Of a stretch of DNA of 36,033 bases, positions 6,266 to 15,684 are shown piece by piece. Position numbers and translations under genes: made by a program. Source of the DNA: an uncultured Bacteroidota bacterium (GTDB taxonomy: Bacteria; Bacteroidota; Bacteroidia; Bacteroidales; UBA12077); contig CAJXLK010000039.1 in the NCBI GenBank assembly GCA_913055635.1, positions 1 to 36,033 of the forward strand, given 5' to 3'. The notes under the pieces are model-generated. The model had not been told where the DNA came from and did not search any database. It saw nothing but the letters and a program-made list of their open reading frames with translations. The first letter of the stretch is position 1. Each line of letters begins with the position of its first letter.

Positions 6266-9200
6266 TTACCTGACCAGCAACCGGTGGTTATGAATCCGGC
6301 CGTCTTTTTTCAACCGGATGATATACATTCCGGAAGGGTATGATTCCACATTGATTTGATGGCGGCTGTCTTGAATGATCCCATTGTAGATCAACCTGCC
6401 TGTTACATTCAATACCGCAACCGATAAGTCTTTTATTTCGGTCTCAATATATACCCTGCCATTGGCAGGATTGGGATAAATTTTCACACTTTTACCGTTT
6501 ATGGTGAGTATGCCGGTGCTTTCTTCGGTTAAAGTGACATTTTCTGCCACGTCGCTTCCTTCAATGGTAAGTGATGAAGTCTCGCTGTGATAGCCACTCT
6601 TCGACACGGTATATTCATATGTGCCATTGGTCGTATCGACTTTTCCAACCCCGCCTGCATCGGTAGATGCCATAGCCCTTCCATCGATGGCGATTTCAGC
6701 ACCCTCAATGCCGTTGGAATTTTCATCCTCAATATGGAAGGTGATGGTATATCTTAACAGGCTTAAGGCAACTTCCTCTGTGATATCGGCTCCTGAAACG
6801 GTGACCGATCCTTCCACGCTTTGATACCCGCTCAGGCTTGCGGTATAATCATAGCTTCCGTCTGCCAGTTCGATGCTGGCCTGCCCTCCCGCATCGGTTG
6901 AAAGATTGTACTGGTCAATAGCTACAGCAGCTCCCTGCAGCGCACCGGCATTTTCATCAACCACATGGAAGGTCACGGCATACCTGTCAACTGAAGCAGG
7001 GGTAAGCGATACCTCTTCCGTAATATTGGCATCGGAGATTGTTACCGTTCCGGCGGCATTATCGTAACCGGTTTTGATTACCGTATAATCGTATTCCCCG
7101 TTGGGAAGTTTAACAGAGGCCATGCCATCTGCATTTGAAGTGAGGTTGTTGCCGTTGATGTTAATGGTTGCTCCCTCCACCGGATCAGCATTGTCATCGG
7201 TGATGCTGAAAGTTGCCGTATATGTAGTTACTGCCTCAGTCAGCGTCACATCTGCATTTTTATCGCTGTCGGAGATGGTCACCGAACCGGATGCTTCCTC
7301 ATAACCCGTCTTTGTGATCGTATAGCTGTAAGTTCCATTGGTCGTATCAACGGAGGCCATACCATCCGCATCGGTCATTGCAAGGAATTCACCATCGAGG
7401 GTAATTTCCGCATCCTCTATGGGACTCCCACCCTGGTCATCCACATGAAAGGTCAGGGTATATTTGGTAAGGGGCTGATCGGTGACGGCAACCACCGCTG
7501 TTTTTGTGGTTGAATTGCCGCTGACATCCGTCACAGTAACATCTACATTGACATCCCCGATATCTGCCGTAGTGAAATTTGTCTGGCTTAACGAGGTATC
7601 TGCCATGCTACAGTTATCGGAGACACCTGTTATCAGATCAGAGGGATCCACCGTGGCACTCCCGTCATCGCCCAGGTAGAGGGATATGTTTTTAATTGTT
7701 AAGTCCGGCGGGAGGGTGTCCTGAACGGTAATGTCTGCATTGTCGGTTGTCGTGTTCCCCGAGCCATCTGTTATGGCCACTTCAATGCCCACCACACCAA
7801 CATCCGAACAATTGAATTCAGAACGGCTTACCGTGGTATCGGCTACATGGATGTTGTCAGAAGCCTGGAGAACAACATCTCCTGTCTCGATGCTGCCTGT
7901 TCCGCTTTCATCCAAAAATACAGTGGTGTCTTTTGTTTCCAGTTCCGGTGATAAGTCATCCGGGTCGCCGCCTTCAAAAGGCCCCATATCCACTGTGCCA
8001 TTTTGTATGCGGGTTTCGTTGTCCAGGTCATTTGCAACACTTACCGAATCATTGAATCCCTGATCGAGGCAGGGTGAGGCGGTGAACAAATGAAAATTTC
8101 CTTCTGTGGTGGGGAAGCTCGTGTAATCCGGCTCATTCAGAAAGAGGGGATCCGCATCGATGTTGTTGCCCTCATCCACACCCAGTTCGGTGTTCCACCC
8201 TGCACTGCCGCCTGATCCCTGGATATCTGAATACAGGTAGGAGGGGGATGCATTGTTGTTGTTCACCTGGATTCCTGAGTTCATGGTGTTGTTGTTCCAA
8301 AGAACAGAACTGATGATCTCGGGGTTACAAGTGCCGCCATTGTTGGAATTGGACATGGCATAACTTTCATTGCCCACCACGCTGCAATTGATCAAAACAG
8401 GGCTGCTTTCTCCGCTGTTGTTGGTATAGTTTCTTATTCCATCACCCTTATTGCCGCTGATAAGACAGTTGGTTAGGCGGGGACTGGCCTGGCAGCCGTT
8501 GCCATAATTATAGATGCCATCTCCGTTGTTGCCGCTGATGATACAATTGATCAGAATGGGACTGGCTGCATAACCGCCTTCGGCATCATTGAAGATTCCT
8601 CCCCCGTTGTTGTTGATTATTTGGGTGTTCTTGAGCACCGGGCTGCATCCGTCCGTATCAAAATCACCTTTGTTGTAGATGCCCCCGCCAGCTCCATTGG
8701 CTGTGTTGGCCTGAATCATACAATCGGTAATGTGGGGCTTGCTGGGACCGCCGGTTTCCGTTGCGATGTTGAAGATCCCCCCGCCATGGCCTCCTTCGGC
8801 ATTTCCCCCGGTGATGGTCAATCCGTCCAGCAGGGTTTCTTCACCCACACTCTCAAAATACACCACATGATAGGCATTGTCGGTGTTGTCACCGGCAATG
8901 CCAATATCCCCGTTCAGGATGGTCTCATGGCTTTGTGGATCCTGTTGACTCAGTTGCGTTTCACTGCCTGTGAATCCGCCATACACCTTTACGCTGTCGG
9001 GTATTTCAAAGGTTGCGTTGCGGTCGCCTGCCGTTTGATGGGCTCCCTTATCGGGATAATAGGTACCCGCTGCCACCCAAATGGGCACTTTGTATTCGTT
9101 GGGACGGGTAAGGGCGTCCTGAAGGTTGGTATAGGCATGCTCCCAGGATGAGCCATCGTTGTTACCGGTGGCATCCTTATCCACGTAATAAGCCTGCGGA

Positions 9201-12200
9201 ATCGCTACGGCTCCTTCATAGGCGCCCATATCGATCGTTGTATTCTGTATCCTTGCATTGCCTGCAATGTCATATGATTCCGTATTTGCTGCATCATCAC
9301 CCGTGTCCGTACAGGGCGAACCCTCATACAAACGAAAATCCCCGGCGGTGGTGGGAGCATCCTGATAAGAAACACCCATCACAAAGAGGGGATCTTCATC
9401 CATGTTGTTTCCCTGGTCATTGCCATAGGAGCCATCCCAGGAAGTACTGCCGCCGCTTCCTTCAATATTACAATAGTCATAGGAGGGCGATGCATTGAGC
9501 ATGGATATGCCGCCGCCGGAATTGTTCCAGATGATGCAATTGGTCAGGTGGGGGGCTGTTTCTTCATTGAACATGGCACTTCCCAGGACAGATGAATGGT
9601 TGCCGCTCAGGGTACAATTGATCAGCCTGGGATTGCAGGTACCATTATCGGCGTAGGTGTAGATGCCTCCGCCATAGTCAGCCGCATTTCCACTGAAGAT
9701 GCAGTTAATCAAAACCGTACTGTCATTGCCGCCGGTTCGGGCGTAGGTGTACAAACCGCCCCCCTTATCGGCCTGGTTGCCGCTGATAAAGCAATTGACC
9801 AGCTGCAGCCGGTTTTCGAAATTTTCGGCAATGCTGTAGATTCCGCCACCCTTACTGCCCTGGTTGCCTGTTATCTTGCAGTTTTTGACGACCGGACTGC
9901 TGGTAGGATAACCAGAACCATCGTTAAAGATGCCCCCTCCTTCACTGTTTGAACCATCAGCCTGGCCTCCGGCAATCTCAAATCCGTCCAGTAGGGTTTG
10001 TTCCCCCACATGATCAAAGTACACCACGTGATAGGCATTGTCTGAGGGGTCGTTTGGGGTTCCCAGGTCACCACTGAGCAGGGTCCTGTTGGTATCGGGG
10101 TGGCGTTCGTTCAAACGGGTTTCGCTGCCGGAAAAACCACCGTAGATCTTCACCATGTCGGGGATGGAGAATGTTTTGGCGCGGTTGTCGGAGGGGGTTG
10201 GGTTGCCGGATCGATGGGCTGCAGGATAATAGGTCCCCTCAGCCACCCAGATTGTATCTCCGAACCTGGCAGAAGCCAGGGCATCGGTCAGGTCGTTATA
10301 AGCATCGGTCCATGAAGAACCATCCTGATTGCCCGATGCAGCAGAATCCACATACAGCACTTTTTCATCCATCGCTGTACCCCCTTCAAATACACCTATA
10401 TCTACGGTTCCATCCTGGATGCGGTTGTCTCCTGCCAAATCCAGGGGTTCGGAAATGGAGTCATTGGAGCCGGCATTGATACAGGGAGAGCCTGCATAAA
10501 GCCGGAAGCCGTCCGGACTCTCCGGAACCGGATTGTAGACGGAGGCACCGGTAAAACGGGGATTGGCATCGATGTTGTATCCCTTGTCGTTGCCTAAGTT
10601 TTCATTCCAGTCGGGGCCACTGCCGCCTGAATTCCTTATGTTGGAATGGGATATATCGGGTACTGCATTCATGTCGTTTACGATATGGCCCATGATGATG
10701 GAATTTGCAATGGTGGGGCCACCGGTGGGTTCCGACCTGTTGTACATGCTTTCGTCCCCCTGATTGCCGGCCAGCACACAGTTTATCAGTTCAGGCCAGG
10801 GCGACCCGTTGCCCCGGTTCATCATAGCTGCCCCCCTGCTGGCATGATTGCCATAGATCAGGCAGTTGGCAAAAACAGGCTTGATCACGGAACTTGTGGA
10901 GTAAGGATTGTTGTAGGCTCCGCCACCGTCGCCTGAAGCGGTGTTGTGGCTGATAATACAACTGGTCAGTTCAGGACTGCATCCCATGTTGTAAATCCCG
11001 CCTCCGTTGGAGGTTGCCTCATTGAAGCTGATGGTACAATGGAACAGCTCCGGCTGACAGGCGCCCTTTTCTCCGTCGTTATAGATTCCGGCTCCACTGG
11101 CAGCATCATTTTCAGTGATCAGGCAATTGCTGATTTGGGGATTGCTTTTTTGTCCATATTCGGAAGCCACATTATAAATCCCTCCTCCGCGGGCATTCTC
11201 ACCGGAGCCATCGGCATTGCCATGTTGTATGGTAAAACCCGACAGCAGGGTTAATGCATGTACATTTTCAAAATAAACGACATGGTAGGCATTGTCAATG
11301 CTGTCGCCCACGGTACCCAGGTCGCCACTCAGAATGGTCGCATGATCCTCCGGGTTTCTCCCGCTCAGCGATGTTTCTGTACCGTCAAAACCACCATACA
11401 TCTTTACATAATTGGGGATGAAGAAGGTTTTGGTACGCAGATCGGAGGGCGTGCCGCTGCCATGCTTGTCTTTTTCAGGAAGATAGGTTCCGGCTGCCAC
11501 CCAGATGCTGTCGGCAAAGGATGCCTGGTCCAGGGCATCCTGAAGGCTTGTAAATGCATTGCTCCAGGAAGTACCATCATTGTCTCCGCCTGCTTGCGCA
11601 TCAACATATATTCGCCGGGCATCTATGGAAATTCCTCCTTCATAGGCACCAATGTCTATGGTGCCCTCCTGGATCCTTGGCGATCCATGCAGATCCGTTT
11701 GCACCAGGGTATCTGCAGCTGTATTGTTCCCCGCATTGATGCAGGGGGAGTTGCTGTAGAGCGTTACATTTCCGCTTCGTGCCGGTGCATTGGTATGGTC
11801 GGGCATCTGCACAAAGAACGGGTCAGAACTGATGTTGGTTCCCTGCGCTGCTCTTCCTTCAATATTGCAATTTTCATAAGAAATGGTGGCATCATCATTT
11901 CGGACCTGTTGAAGCTTGCTTTCATTGCCCCATATATTGCAGTTTACAAGTGACGGAGCGCTCACCCCGCTGTACCCCCAGTTGTAAAGGGCACCGCTGT
12001 TGGATCCTGCATTTCCGCTAAAAGTACAATTGATCAGGGTGGGACTGCTTTCTCCGTTGTAACCATCGTTAAACATGCCACCACCTTCTCCGGCGCTGTT
12101 GCCTTTGAAAACACAATTGACAAAAAACGGTTTCGTGACACCTGCCGATCGTGCATAGTTGTACACACCACCTCCCTTACCGGCCTCATTGCCGGCAATG

Positions 12201-14251
12201 ATACAGTTCATGATACGGGGATTGCTTCGGTTGCCGTTGCCTGTACCATCATTCAGTATTCCACCGCCCCTGTTGTCGGGAAAGGATCCGTCTGCCGAAC
12301 CACCCGTTATGGTAACACCATCAAGTACAGTCTGTTCCGAGGCATTCACAAAGGTCACCACATGCCAGGCGTTGTTGTTTATGGTTCCATCCTGGTCAAT
12401 ATCACCATCCAGGATGGTTGGCTCCCCGCTCAGGTCCCTTTCATCCAAATCCTCTTCTGTTCCTGCAAAACCTCCATACACCAATACACTGTCCGGGATC
12501 ACAAAACTGGCATCGCGGGCATCATCCTGATAGCCTTCCCCCTGATCGGGGAAATAGGTGCCTGAAGCCATCCAGAGGGTATCGTCTTTTGAAGCCCAGG
12601 CCAGGGCATTCTGAAGATGGTTAAAAGCGTTTTCCCATGACTTCCCGCTTTGGTTTCCCGTAGCAGAAGAATCCACATAGAACAGCTCGGGAATTTTGTT
12701 AACGGTGACTGTAAAAGAGAGGGTATCTGTTGCCCCGGCATCATCGGTGGCCGATATGGTCATTTCAGCAACACCGCCAGGCATAGCGCTAAAGGAAAGC
12801 AGAAGGGTGGAATCTGCGCTTTGAATGGCCGGGGTGATCAAATCCGGATTGGTGTTGCCGTCAATATTAAAGGTAAGATCCCCGTTTTGCTCGTAATCGG
12901 TAAAAACTTCATTCAGATCGGCGATGACAGTGTCCGGAGCATGTTCCGGGAATGCCTGGTCAGCAAGGGGGGTGACCACATAAGGGGCCAGGTTCTGGCT
13001 TTCCAGTGCCCCCATGTCGATGGTATCCGCATATATCCGCTGGTTTCCGGCTCTGTCCAGGCTCCAGCCGGTGGTATCTTCCGTTGGATTGCCACTGTTG
13101 ATAGAAGGAGAATGGTCATCCAAAGCAACATTGCCCGTGTTGGTCGGGGCGACTGAAAAATCCGGCATATCCACAAACAATGGATCGGTATCCATGTTGT
13201 TGCCGCCATCCGTGCCAAAATCGGTATGCCATCCATTGATAAATCCCATTTCAATATTGCAATAGGAAAAAGTAGGATTGGCATCTACATTGTTCGATAT
13301 CTGAGAATAGGCCTCGTTGTTGCCCCATAAGATGCAATTTCTCAGGGTGGGCGTACAATCACTGTATACGTTGTAGAGTGCACTACCACTATCACCGGCA
13401 TAATTTCCGCTTATGGTCGTATTGACAAAGACCGGGGCTGTTGTACCCGTTCCACCGAGAGCAACCCAGTTGTGGACCGCTCCGCCAAAGTTGGAAACCT
13501 TATTTCCTGTGATGATGCAGTTTTTAAATACGGGGGTTACGGTGCCCGAGTTGTCCGCTTCATTGTATATTCCCCCTCCAGAGCTGGCGTGGTTTCCGCT
13601 AATCTTGCAATTGATCACCTCCGGTGCCGCTGTTCCGCCGTCTCCGTGGATGAAGATGCCGCCTCCATTGTCGGCGTGGCTGTCCGAGATTTTGCAGTTC
13701 TGGATCACCGGATTGCAGCTGTTGCCGCTGCCCGATGCCAGGAGGTAAATGCCGCCGCCTTTCCCTGCATCATCATTGTTGGCTTCCCTAATGGTAAAGC
13801 CATCCAGCAGGGTTTGATTGCTCACATTATTGAAGTATACCAGGTAATAGGAATTGTCCGTGGAATCATTTTGAGTCCCGATGTCCGCACTCAAGATGGT
13901 TTCATTGGTTCTCCAGTCGCGTTGACTGAGTTGGCTTTCAGTGCCTGAAAAACCACCATAAAGGGCCATCTGGTCGGGAATCTGAAAATTGATGGATCTG
14001 TCGGTGGAGGAAGTGGGTTTGTAAGTTCCTGTTGCCACCCAGATGGTATCGCCTGTAGTTGCATTGGACAGCGCATCCTGAAGATCGACGTAGGCATCGG
14101 TCCAGGAGGTACCGGTGTTGCTTCCACCGGCAGAAGCATCTACATACATTCTGTTTTGAGCATCAACCTGTGTAAATGAGAAACACAAAAAAACGATAAA
14201 AGGGAACAAAATCCTTGAAGACATTTTGTTCAGGAGTAGAGGTTTTTCCAT
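6266..14251 (-). CDS. Giant secreted beta-helix repeat protein with T9SS sorting domain (2661 residues)
   Basis: A signal peptide (hydrophobic core FPFIVFLCFSFTQVDA, cleavage near residue 32) is followed by five modules of about 350-500 residues. Each opens with a YVD-x-x-A-x-G-x-N-x-G-x-SW...A...LQ.AL....D.IWVA.GTY.P block, at about residues 35, 523, 879, 1296 and 1685. Each continues with GGF-G-E, LLDGFTI and repeated GGGIYN...NC.ISGN turns of a right-handed parallel beta-helix, closing with a GNxRIQ..T.DMGAxE motif. This is the choice-of-anchor Q/DUF1565-like architecture. A cadherin/Ig-like linker sits between modules 1 and 2. HYR-like domains follow at about 2095-2255, then four carboxypeptidase-regulatory-like repeats (Y-x-x-TFHV-x-DE...GAxIxIDG...TGxYxYTxxKxGY) from about 2262 to 2570. 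The C-terminus (KIYPNPANGRVYIET...YPSGMYIIRL...LLVR) is a type A T9SS sorting domain. It is probably a cell-surface adhesin or glycan-binding protein; no catalytic residues are recognisable. Confidence 0.9.
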   Translation of the reverse strand: MEKPLLLNKMSSRILFPFIVFLCFSFTQVDAQNRMYVDASAGGSNTGTSWTDAYVDLQDALSNATTGDTIWVATGTYKPTSSTDRSINFQIPDQMALYGGFSGTESQLSQRDWRTNETILSADIGTQNDSTDNSYYLVYFNNVSNQTLLDGFTIREANNDDAGKGGGIYLLASGSGNSCNPVIQNCKISDSHADNGGGIFIHGDGGTAAPEVINCKISGNHASSGGGIYNEADNSGTVTPVFKNCIITGNKVSNFGGAVHNWVALGGTGTTAPVFVNTTISGNYAGDSGSALYNVYSDCTPTLRNCILWGNNEAYSQISNNVDANPTFSYCNIEMGFINGWHTDFGTDGGNNMDTDPLFVDMPDFSVAPTNTGNVALDDHSPSINSGNPTEDTTGWSLDRAGNQRIYADTIDMGALESQNLAPYVVTPLADQAFPEHAPDTVIADLNEVFTDYEQNGDLTFNIDGNTNPDLITPAIQSADSTLLLSFSAMPGGVAEMTISATDDAGATDTLSFTVTVNKIPELFYVDSSATGNQSGKSWENAFNHLQNALAWASKDDTLWMASGTYFPDQGEGYQDDARDASFVIPDSVLVYGGFAGTEEDLDERDLSGEPTILDGDIDQDGTINNNAWHVVTFVNASEQTVLDGVTITGGSADGSFPDNRGGGILNDGTGNGNRSNPRIMNCIIAGNEAGKGGGVYNYARSAGVTKPFFVNCVFKGNSAGEGGGMFNDGYNGESSPTLINCTFSGNAGSNSGALYNWGYSGVSAPSLVNCNIWGNESKLQQVRNDDATISYENCNIEGRAAQGTNISSDPFFVQMPDHTNAPARSGNVTLYSNSPCINAGNNTAADTLVQTDLHGSPRIQEGTIDIGAYEGGISIDARRIYVDAQAGGDNDGTSWSNAFTSLQDALDQASFADSIWVAAGTYLPEKDKHGSGTPSDLRTKTFFIPNYVKMYGGFDGTETSLSGRNPEDHATILSGDLGTVGDSIDNAYHVVYFENVHALTLLSGFTIQHGNADGSGENARGGGIYNVASEYGQKSNPQISNCLITENDAASGAGIYNDGEKGACQPELFHCTISFNEATSNGGGIYNMGCSPELTSCIISHNTASGDGGGAYNNPYSTSSVIKPVFANCLIYGNHASRGAAMMNRGNGSPWPELINCVLAGNQGDESMYNRSEPTGGPTIANSIIMGHIVNDMNAVPDISHSNIRNSGGSGPDWNENLGNDKGYNIDANPRFTGASVYNPVPESPDGFRLYAGSPCINAGSNDSISEPLDLAGDNRIQDGTVDIGVFEGGTAMDEKVLYVDSAASGNQDGSSWTDAYNDLTDALASARFGDTIWVAEGTYYPAAHRSGNPTPSDNRAKTFSIPDMVKIYGGFSGSETRLNERHPDTNRTLLSGDLGTPNDPSDNAYHVVYFDHVGEQTLLDGFEIAGGQADGSNSEGGGIFNDGSGYPTSSPVVKNCKITGNQGSKGGGIYSIAENFENRLQLVNCFISGNQADKGGGLYTYARTGGNDSTVLINCIFSGNAADYGGGIYTYADNGTCNPRLINCTLSGNHSSVLGSAMFNEETAPHLTNCIIWNNSGGGISMLNASPSYDYCNIEGSGGSTSWDGSYGNDQGNNMDEDPLFVMGVSYQDAPTTAGDFRLYEGSPCTDTGDDAANTESYDIAGNARIQNTTIDMGAYEGAVAIPQAYYVDKDATGNNDGSSWEHAYTNLQDALTRPNEYKVPIWVAAGTYYPDKGAHQTAGDRNATFEIPDSVKVYGGFTGSETQLSQQDPQSHETILNGDIGIAGDNTDNAYHVVYFESVGEETLLDGLTITGGNAEGGHGGGIFNIATETGGPSKPHITDCMIQANTANGAGGGIYNKGDFDTDGCSPVLKNTQIINNNGGGIFNDAEGGYAASPILINCIISGNNGDGIYNYGNGCQASPRLTNCLISGNKGDGIRNYTNNSGESSPVLINCSVVGNESYAMSNSNNGGTCNPEIISSVLWNNNTMNSGIQVNNNNASPSYLYSDIQGSGGSAGWNTELGVDEGNNIDADPLFLNEPDYTSFPTTEGNFHLFTASPCLDQGFNDSVSVANDLDNETRIQNGTVDMGPFEGGDPDDLSPELETKDTTVFLDESGTGSIETGDVVLQASDNIHVADTTVSRSEFNCSDVGVVGIEVAITDGSGNTTTDNADITVQDTLPPDLTIKNISLYLGDDGSATVDPSDLITGVSDNCSMADTSLSQTNFTTADIGDVNVDVTVTDVSGNSTTKTAVVAVTDQPLTKYTLTFHVDDQGGSPIEDAEITLDGEFLAMTDADGMASVDTTNGTYSYTITKTGYEEASGSVTISDSDKNADVTLTEAVTTYTATFSITDDNADPVEGATININGNNLTSNADGMASVKLPNGEYDYTVIKTGYDNAAGTVTISDANITEEVSLTPASVDRYAVTFHVVDENAGALQGAAVAIDQYNLSTDAGGQASIELADGSYDYTASLSGYQSVEGSVTVSGADITEEVALSLLRYTITFHIEDENSNGIEGAEIAIDGRAMASTDAGGVGKVDTTNGTYEYTVSKSGYHSETSSLTIEGSDVAENVTLTEESTGILTINGKSVKIYPNPANGRVYIETEIKDLSVAVLNVTGRLIYNGIIQDSRHQINVESYPSGMYIIRLKKDGRIHNHRLLVR

Positions 14252-14293
14252 ATAACCATGATTTAGGGAAGTTTTAATAAGAAGGGTATCGGC

Positions 14294-14324
14294 CTAAAAG
14301 TAACAGAAATTTCATTTAGAACCA
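14294..14324 (-). promoter_or_regulatory. Candidate promoter of the giant secreted protein
   Basis: On the minus strand, TTG (14324-14322) is followed by 20 nt and TACTTTTA (14301-14294). This differs from the Bacteroidota TTG-N20-TAnnTTTG consensus only in the last base. It lies 43 nt upstream of the ATG at 14251. Confidence 0.5.
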
Positions 14325-14644
14325 ATCTAGATAAGATGAATCCTTTTATCCATCGAAGGATTCAATGCCATAAGTTTTTGTTCTGATTTTGGGATGATTA
14401 TATAAAAAGTGTAGGGGCTGAAATTCGTCGGTACAAGAATCTCAACCCTACTATAACAGGTGGTTTTAATTTTCTAACCGTTCAATGTAAATAAAAAGAT
14501 CTTTTTATATGAAACGTTCCCACCCTGTCGGGATAAGTTGCAAAAGTTCAAAACCTTAAATCAAAGCTCGAATATGATAGGAACCAGGCTATCGATAAGT
14601 CCAATGGAATCCCTGTATATGTGTCCTGTTTCATACGATTTTTT
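14325..14644. other. Intergenic region upstream of the giant gene
   Basis: No gene is seen. GAATCCTT (14338-14345) and AAGGATTC (14356-14363) form a perfect 8-bp hairpin with a 10-nt loop; it could end transcripts coming from the SDR/micropeptide side or act in the giant gene's control region. The self-complementary run AAAAAGATCTTTTT also occurs around 14490. Confidence 0.4.
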
Positions 14645-14719
14645 TTATTTATTATTTGGCCGTGAACCTGCATGAACAATCATTTCCTTTTTGTGTAGGT
14701 TACTGGATGCAGGTTTCAT
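14645..14719 (-). repeat. Copy A of a 75-nt hairpin element encoding a candidate 24-residue micropeptide
   Basis: On the minus strand ATG 14719 to TAA 14645 reads MKPASSNLHKKEMIVHAGS followed by RPNNK. It starts 6 nt after the stop of the SDR gene. The second copy at 23418-23492 has the same length and nearly the same first 19 residues. AACCTGCAT (14665-14673) and ATGCAGGTT (14707-14715) form a 9-bp inverted repeat inside the ORF. Similarity between copies starts exactly at the ATG and ends at CGGCCAA, just before the stop; the sequences upstream are unrelated. It could be a true small protein, a structured RNA, a palindromic repeat element, or both RNA and protein. No family is recognised. 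Confidence 0.6.
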
Positions 14720-14725
14720 ATTTTG

Positions 14726-15532
14726 TCAGGAGGTCCAGGCCTTCCTGAAACCGGGGTATAGTGTGAGGCCCCCATCCACATACAGGGTTTGTCCGGTGAT
14801 GTAAGAGGCATCGTCGGAAGCCAGGAATGTTGCAACGGCTCCCATCTCGTCAGCTGTGCCTGCACGTTCCATGGGGATGTGGCTGGTAACCTGCTTGCGC
14901 TTTTCCGGGTCGTCCGTCCAGCTTTTGTTCATGGGCGTGATGGTGGCACCCGGACCGATCGCGTTGACCCGGATTTTCCTGTTGGCATATTCCAGGGCCA
15001 GGGTTTCGGTTAAATTCCGCATCCCCCCTTTGCTCATAGCATAGCCGATGAAACCGGGTTTGGGAATTTTCTCATGGACACTGGAGATGTTGATGATCAC
15101 CCCCGGGATATCCCTGTCGAGGAAATGACGGATGGCAGCCCGGGAGCAATAGAATGCACCTTTAAGATTGACATCCAGTACCCTGTCCAAATCCTCTCCT
15201 GTCACCTGTTCAGAAGGTTTATCCACCTGTATTCCTGCATTATTGACCAAGACGTGGATGTCTCCCAGTTTTTTCACAGCATCCTCAAACATGGCTTCTA
15301 CCTGTTTTTCACTGGACACGTCGCCCTGTACCAGGGCATGTTTGACCCCTTGCTGTCCAACCTGGTGAATGCATTCCTGAACCCGGGCTTCGGTTTCTTC
15401 AGCATCCTCCGGAGCCTTCCGGTAATTGATGGCCACATTGGCTCCCTCCCGGGCAAAACGAACCGCAACGGCCTGTCCGATCCCGGCAGTTCCGCCGGTT
15501 ATCAGAACATTTTTTCCTTTTATGCCTTCCAT
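14726..15532 (-). CDS. Short-chain dehydrogenase/reductase, glucose 1-dehydrogenase-like
   Basis: From ATG 15532 (MEGIKGKNVLITGG) the protein has 268 residues, the usual size; the longer frame to 15577 begins with TTG and is less likely. The NAD(P) Rossmann motif TGGTAGIG, the NNAG motif (VLVNNAGIQ), the catalytic Ser (NISSVHEKIP) and Tyr-x-x-x-Lys (GYAMSKGG) are all present. The VHEKIPKPGFIGYAMSKGG region and the C-terminal ASYITGQTLYVDGGLTLYP are those of the glucose/ribitol dehydrogenase branch of classical SDRs. Likely reaction: NAD(P)-dependent oxidation of glucose or another sugar or polyol to the lactone. It follows the GH100 invertase gene, which would supply glucose from sucrose. The substrate is inferred. 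Confidence 0.85.
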   Translation of the reverse strand: MEGIKGKNVLITGGTAGIGQAVAVRFAREGANVAINYRKAPEDAEETEARVQECIHQVGQQGVKHALVQGDVSSEKQVEAMFEDAVKKLGDIHVLVNNAGIQVDKPSEQVTGEDLDRVLDVNLKGAFYCSRAAIRHFLDRDIPGVIINISSVHEKIPKPGFIGYAMSKGGMRNLTETLALEYANRKIRVNAIGPGATITPMNKSWTDDPEKRKQVTSHIPMERAGTADEMGAVATFLASDDASYITGQTLYVDGGLTLYPGFRKAWTS

Positions 15533-15684
15533 AAATCCTTGTTTTTCAGGTTTGAAATAATCAATCGGTTTTCCCAAAAAGCCAGTTTTTTAATGCGGTT
15601 TTGTCTGTATTCCTCCTGCAAACCATCCCTCCATCACAAATATTCCTGCTTTTTTCAATGGGGTTCGTTTGTGAATGGTGCAGG

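Noticed and set aside
8621-9151. Long plus-strand open frames inside the giant gene region (also 11258-11953, 12650-13156, 13472-13948)
   Set aside because: They are antisense shadows of a repetitive minus-strand gene with strong composition bias and repeat-derived open frames; they show no domain-like sequence of their own.
14338-14363. 8-bp hairpin considered as a further copy of the micropeptide element
   Set aside because: The arms (GAATCCTT/AAGGATTC) are unrelated to AACCTGCAT/ATGCAGGTT and no ORF is associated.
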